Made by a program: the position numbers and the translations under genes. The notes below the pieces were generated by a model. That model ran no database searches. It was not told the DNA's origin and was given only the letters and a program-made list of their open reading frames with translations. From contig DPAC01000095.1 in assembly GCA_003517675.1 (NCBI GenBank), positions 1,159 through 25,634 of the forward strand: 24,476 bases of DNA, given 5' to 3'. The DNA is from Porphyromonadaceae bacterium (GTDB taxonomy: Bacteria; Bacteroidota; Bacteroidia; Bacteroidales; Dysgonomonadaceae). This document shows, piece by piece, positions 24,279-24,476 of this stretch; within the stretch, counting starts at the first letter, position 1; each line of letters starts with the position of its first letter.

Positions 24279-24476
24279 ATGGCAAGAAGAAGGAAGCAAC
24301 GCGACTATGACGAAGAGGAGAAGCCGGGCAGGCTCGAACGGATGAAGATCCGGATGAAGAAGCTGCTCCAGTTCCTCTCCTATGGTATCTGGCGGCAGAA
24401 TCCCGAAACGCTCTCCAACAAGAAGAATATCCTCTACAACATCATCAAGACGATGATCCTCACCGTGCGCAATGTG
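24279..24476 (+). CDS. YihY/BrkB-family inner-membrane protein, N-terminal part
   Basis: 66 codons run off the right edge. The start ATG at 24279 has a short purine-rich site (cagga) and begins MARRRKQRDYDEEEKPGRL, a basic/acidic cytoplasmic head. QFLSYGIWRQNPETLSNKK then NILYNIIKTMILTVRNV match the N-terminal lead-in of Bacteroidetes YihY/virulence factor BrkB proteins (once called RNase BN), multi-pass membrane proteins of unclear function. It lies 17 bases after the rnpB T-run. The membrane part is outside the window, so assignment rests on this lead-in. Confidence 0.7.
   Translation, partial: MARRRKQRDYDEEEKPGRLERMKIRMKKLLQFLSYGIWRQNPETLSNKKNILYNIIKTMILTVRNV

Overview
The window looks like a chromosomal segment of a Bacteroidales bacterium, possibly of the Dysgonomonadaceae/Proteiniphilum-Petrimonas kind (the genus is inference). 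The grounds are: TAnnTTTG -7 promoter elements ahead of many genes, weak Shine-Dalgarno sequences, a Bacteroidetes-type LptD, a thrA-apgM-thrC threonine operon, a type A RNase P RNA, and glycan-degradation gene remnants (sulfatase, AXE1 esterase, FAD-dependent oxidoreductase). Housekeeping genes appear to have roughly even base composition, while the toxin-antitoxin locus and the 17.7-23.9 kb region look more AT-rich by eye.

Layout. 1-2.7 kb, all on the minus strand: the N-terminal part of a NamZ-like exo-muramidase, a MerR-type regulator, a class I methyltransferase and a HigB/HigA toxin-antitoxin pair. 2.7-5.7 kb, plus strand: a promoter, a leader with two tiny overlapping ORFs, then alaS. 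5.7-8.0 kb, minus: a PlsC-like acyltransferase and a BASS-family transporter, probably one operon. 8.2-9.5 kb, plus: rarA, which converges on lptD (9.5-12.4 kb, minus) with overlapping stop codons. 12.5-17.7 kb, minus: thrA, an apgM-type phosphomutase and thrC, preceded by a Thr-rich leader peptide and hairpins that look like a classical attenuator.

17.7-23.7 kb is an eroding accessory region. It holds a sulfatase remnant with a large internal deletion and a frame change, an intact AXE1-family esterase with a perfect inverted repeat upstream, a small uncertain ORF, a conserved hypothetical protein with an acidic tail, a PHP phosphoesterase gene broken by an in-frame TGA, an intact cstA, and the 3' stub of an FAD-dependent oxidoreductase. 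This reads as a degrading polysaccharide-utilisation neighbourhood. The window ends with rnpB (RNase P RNA) and the start of a YihY/BrkB-family membrane protein gene.

The genes mostly serve separate housekeeping roles: alanine charging, outer-membrane LPS insertion, threonine synthesis, replication-fork repair and tRNA maturation. The most interesting signals are regulatory: the Thr-rich leader/attenuator of the thr operon, and the Cys-rich paired mini-ORFs with a roughly 20-nt repeat ahead of alaS. No complete new defence or mobile system is visible.
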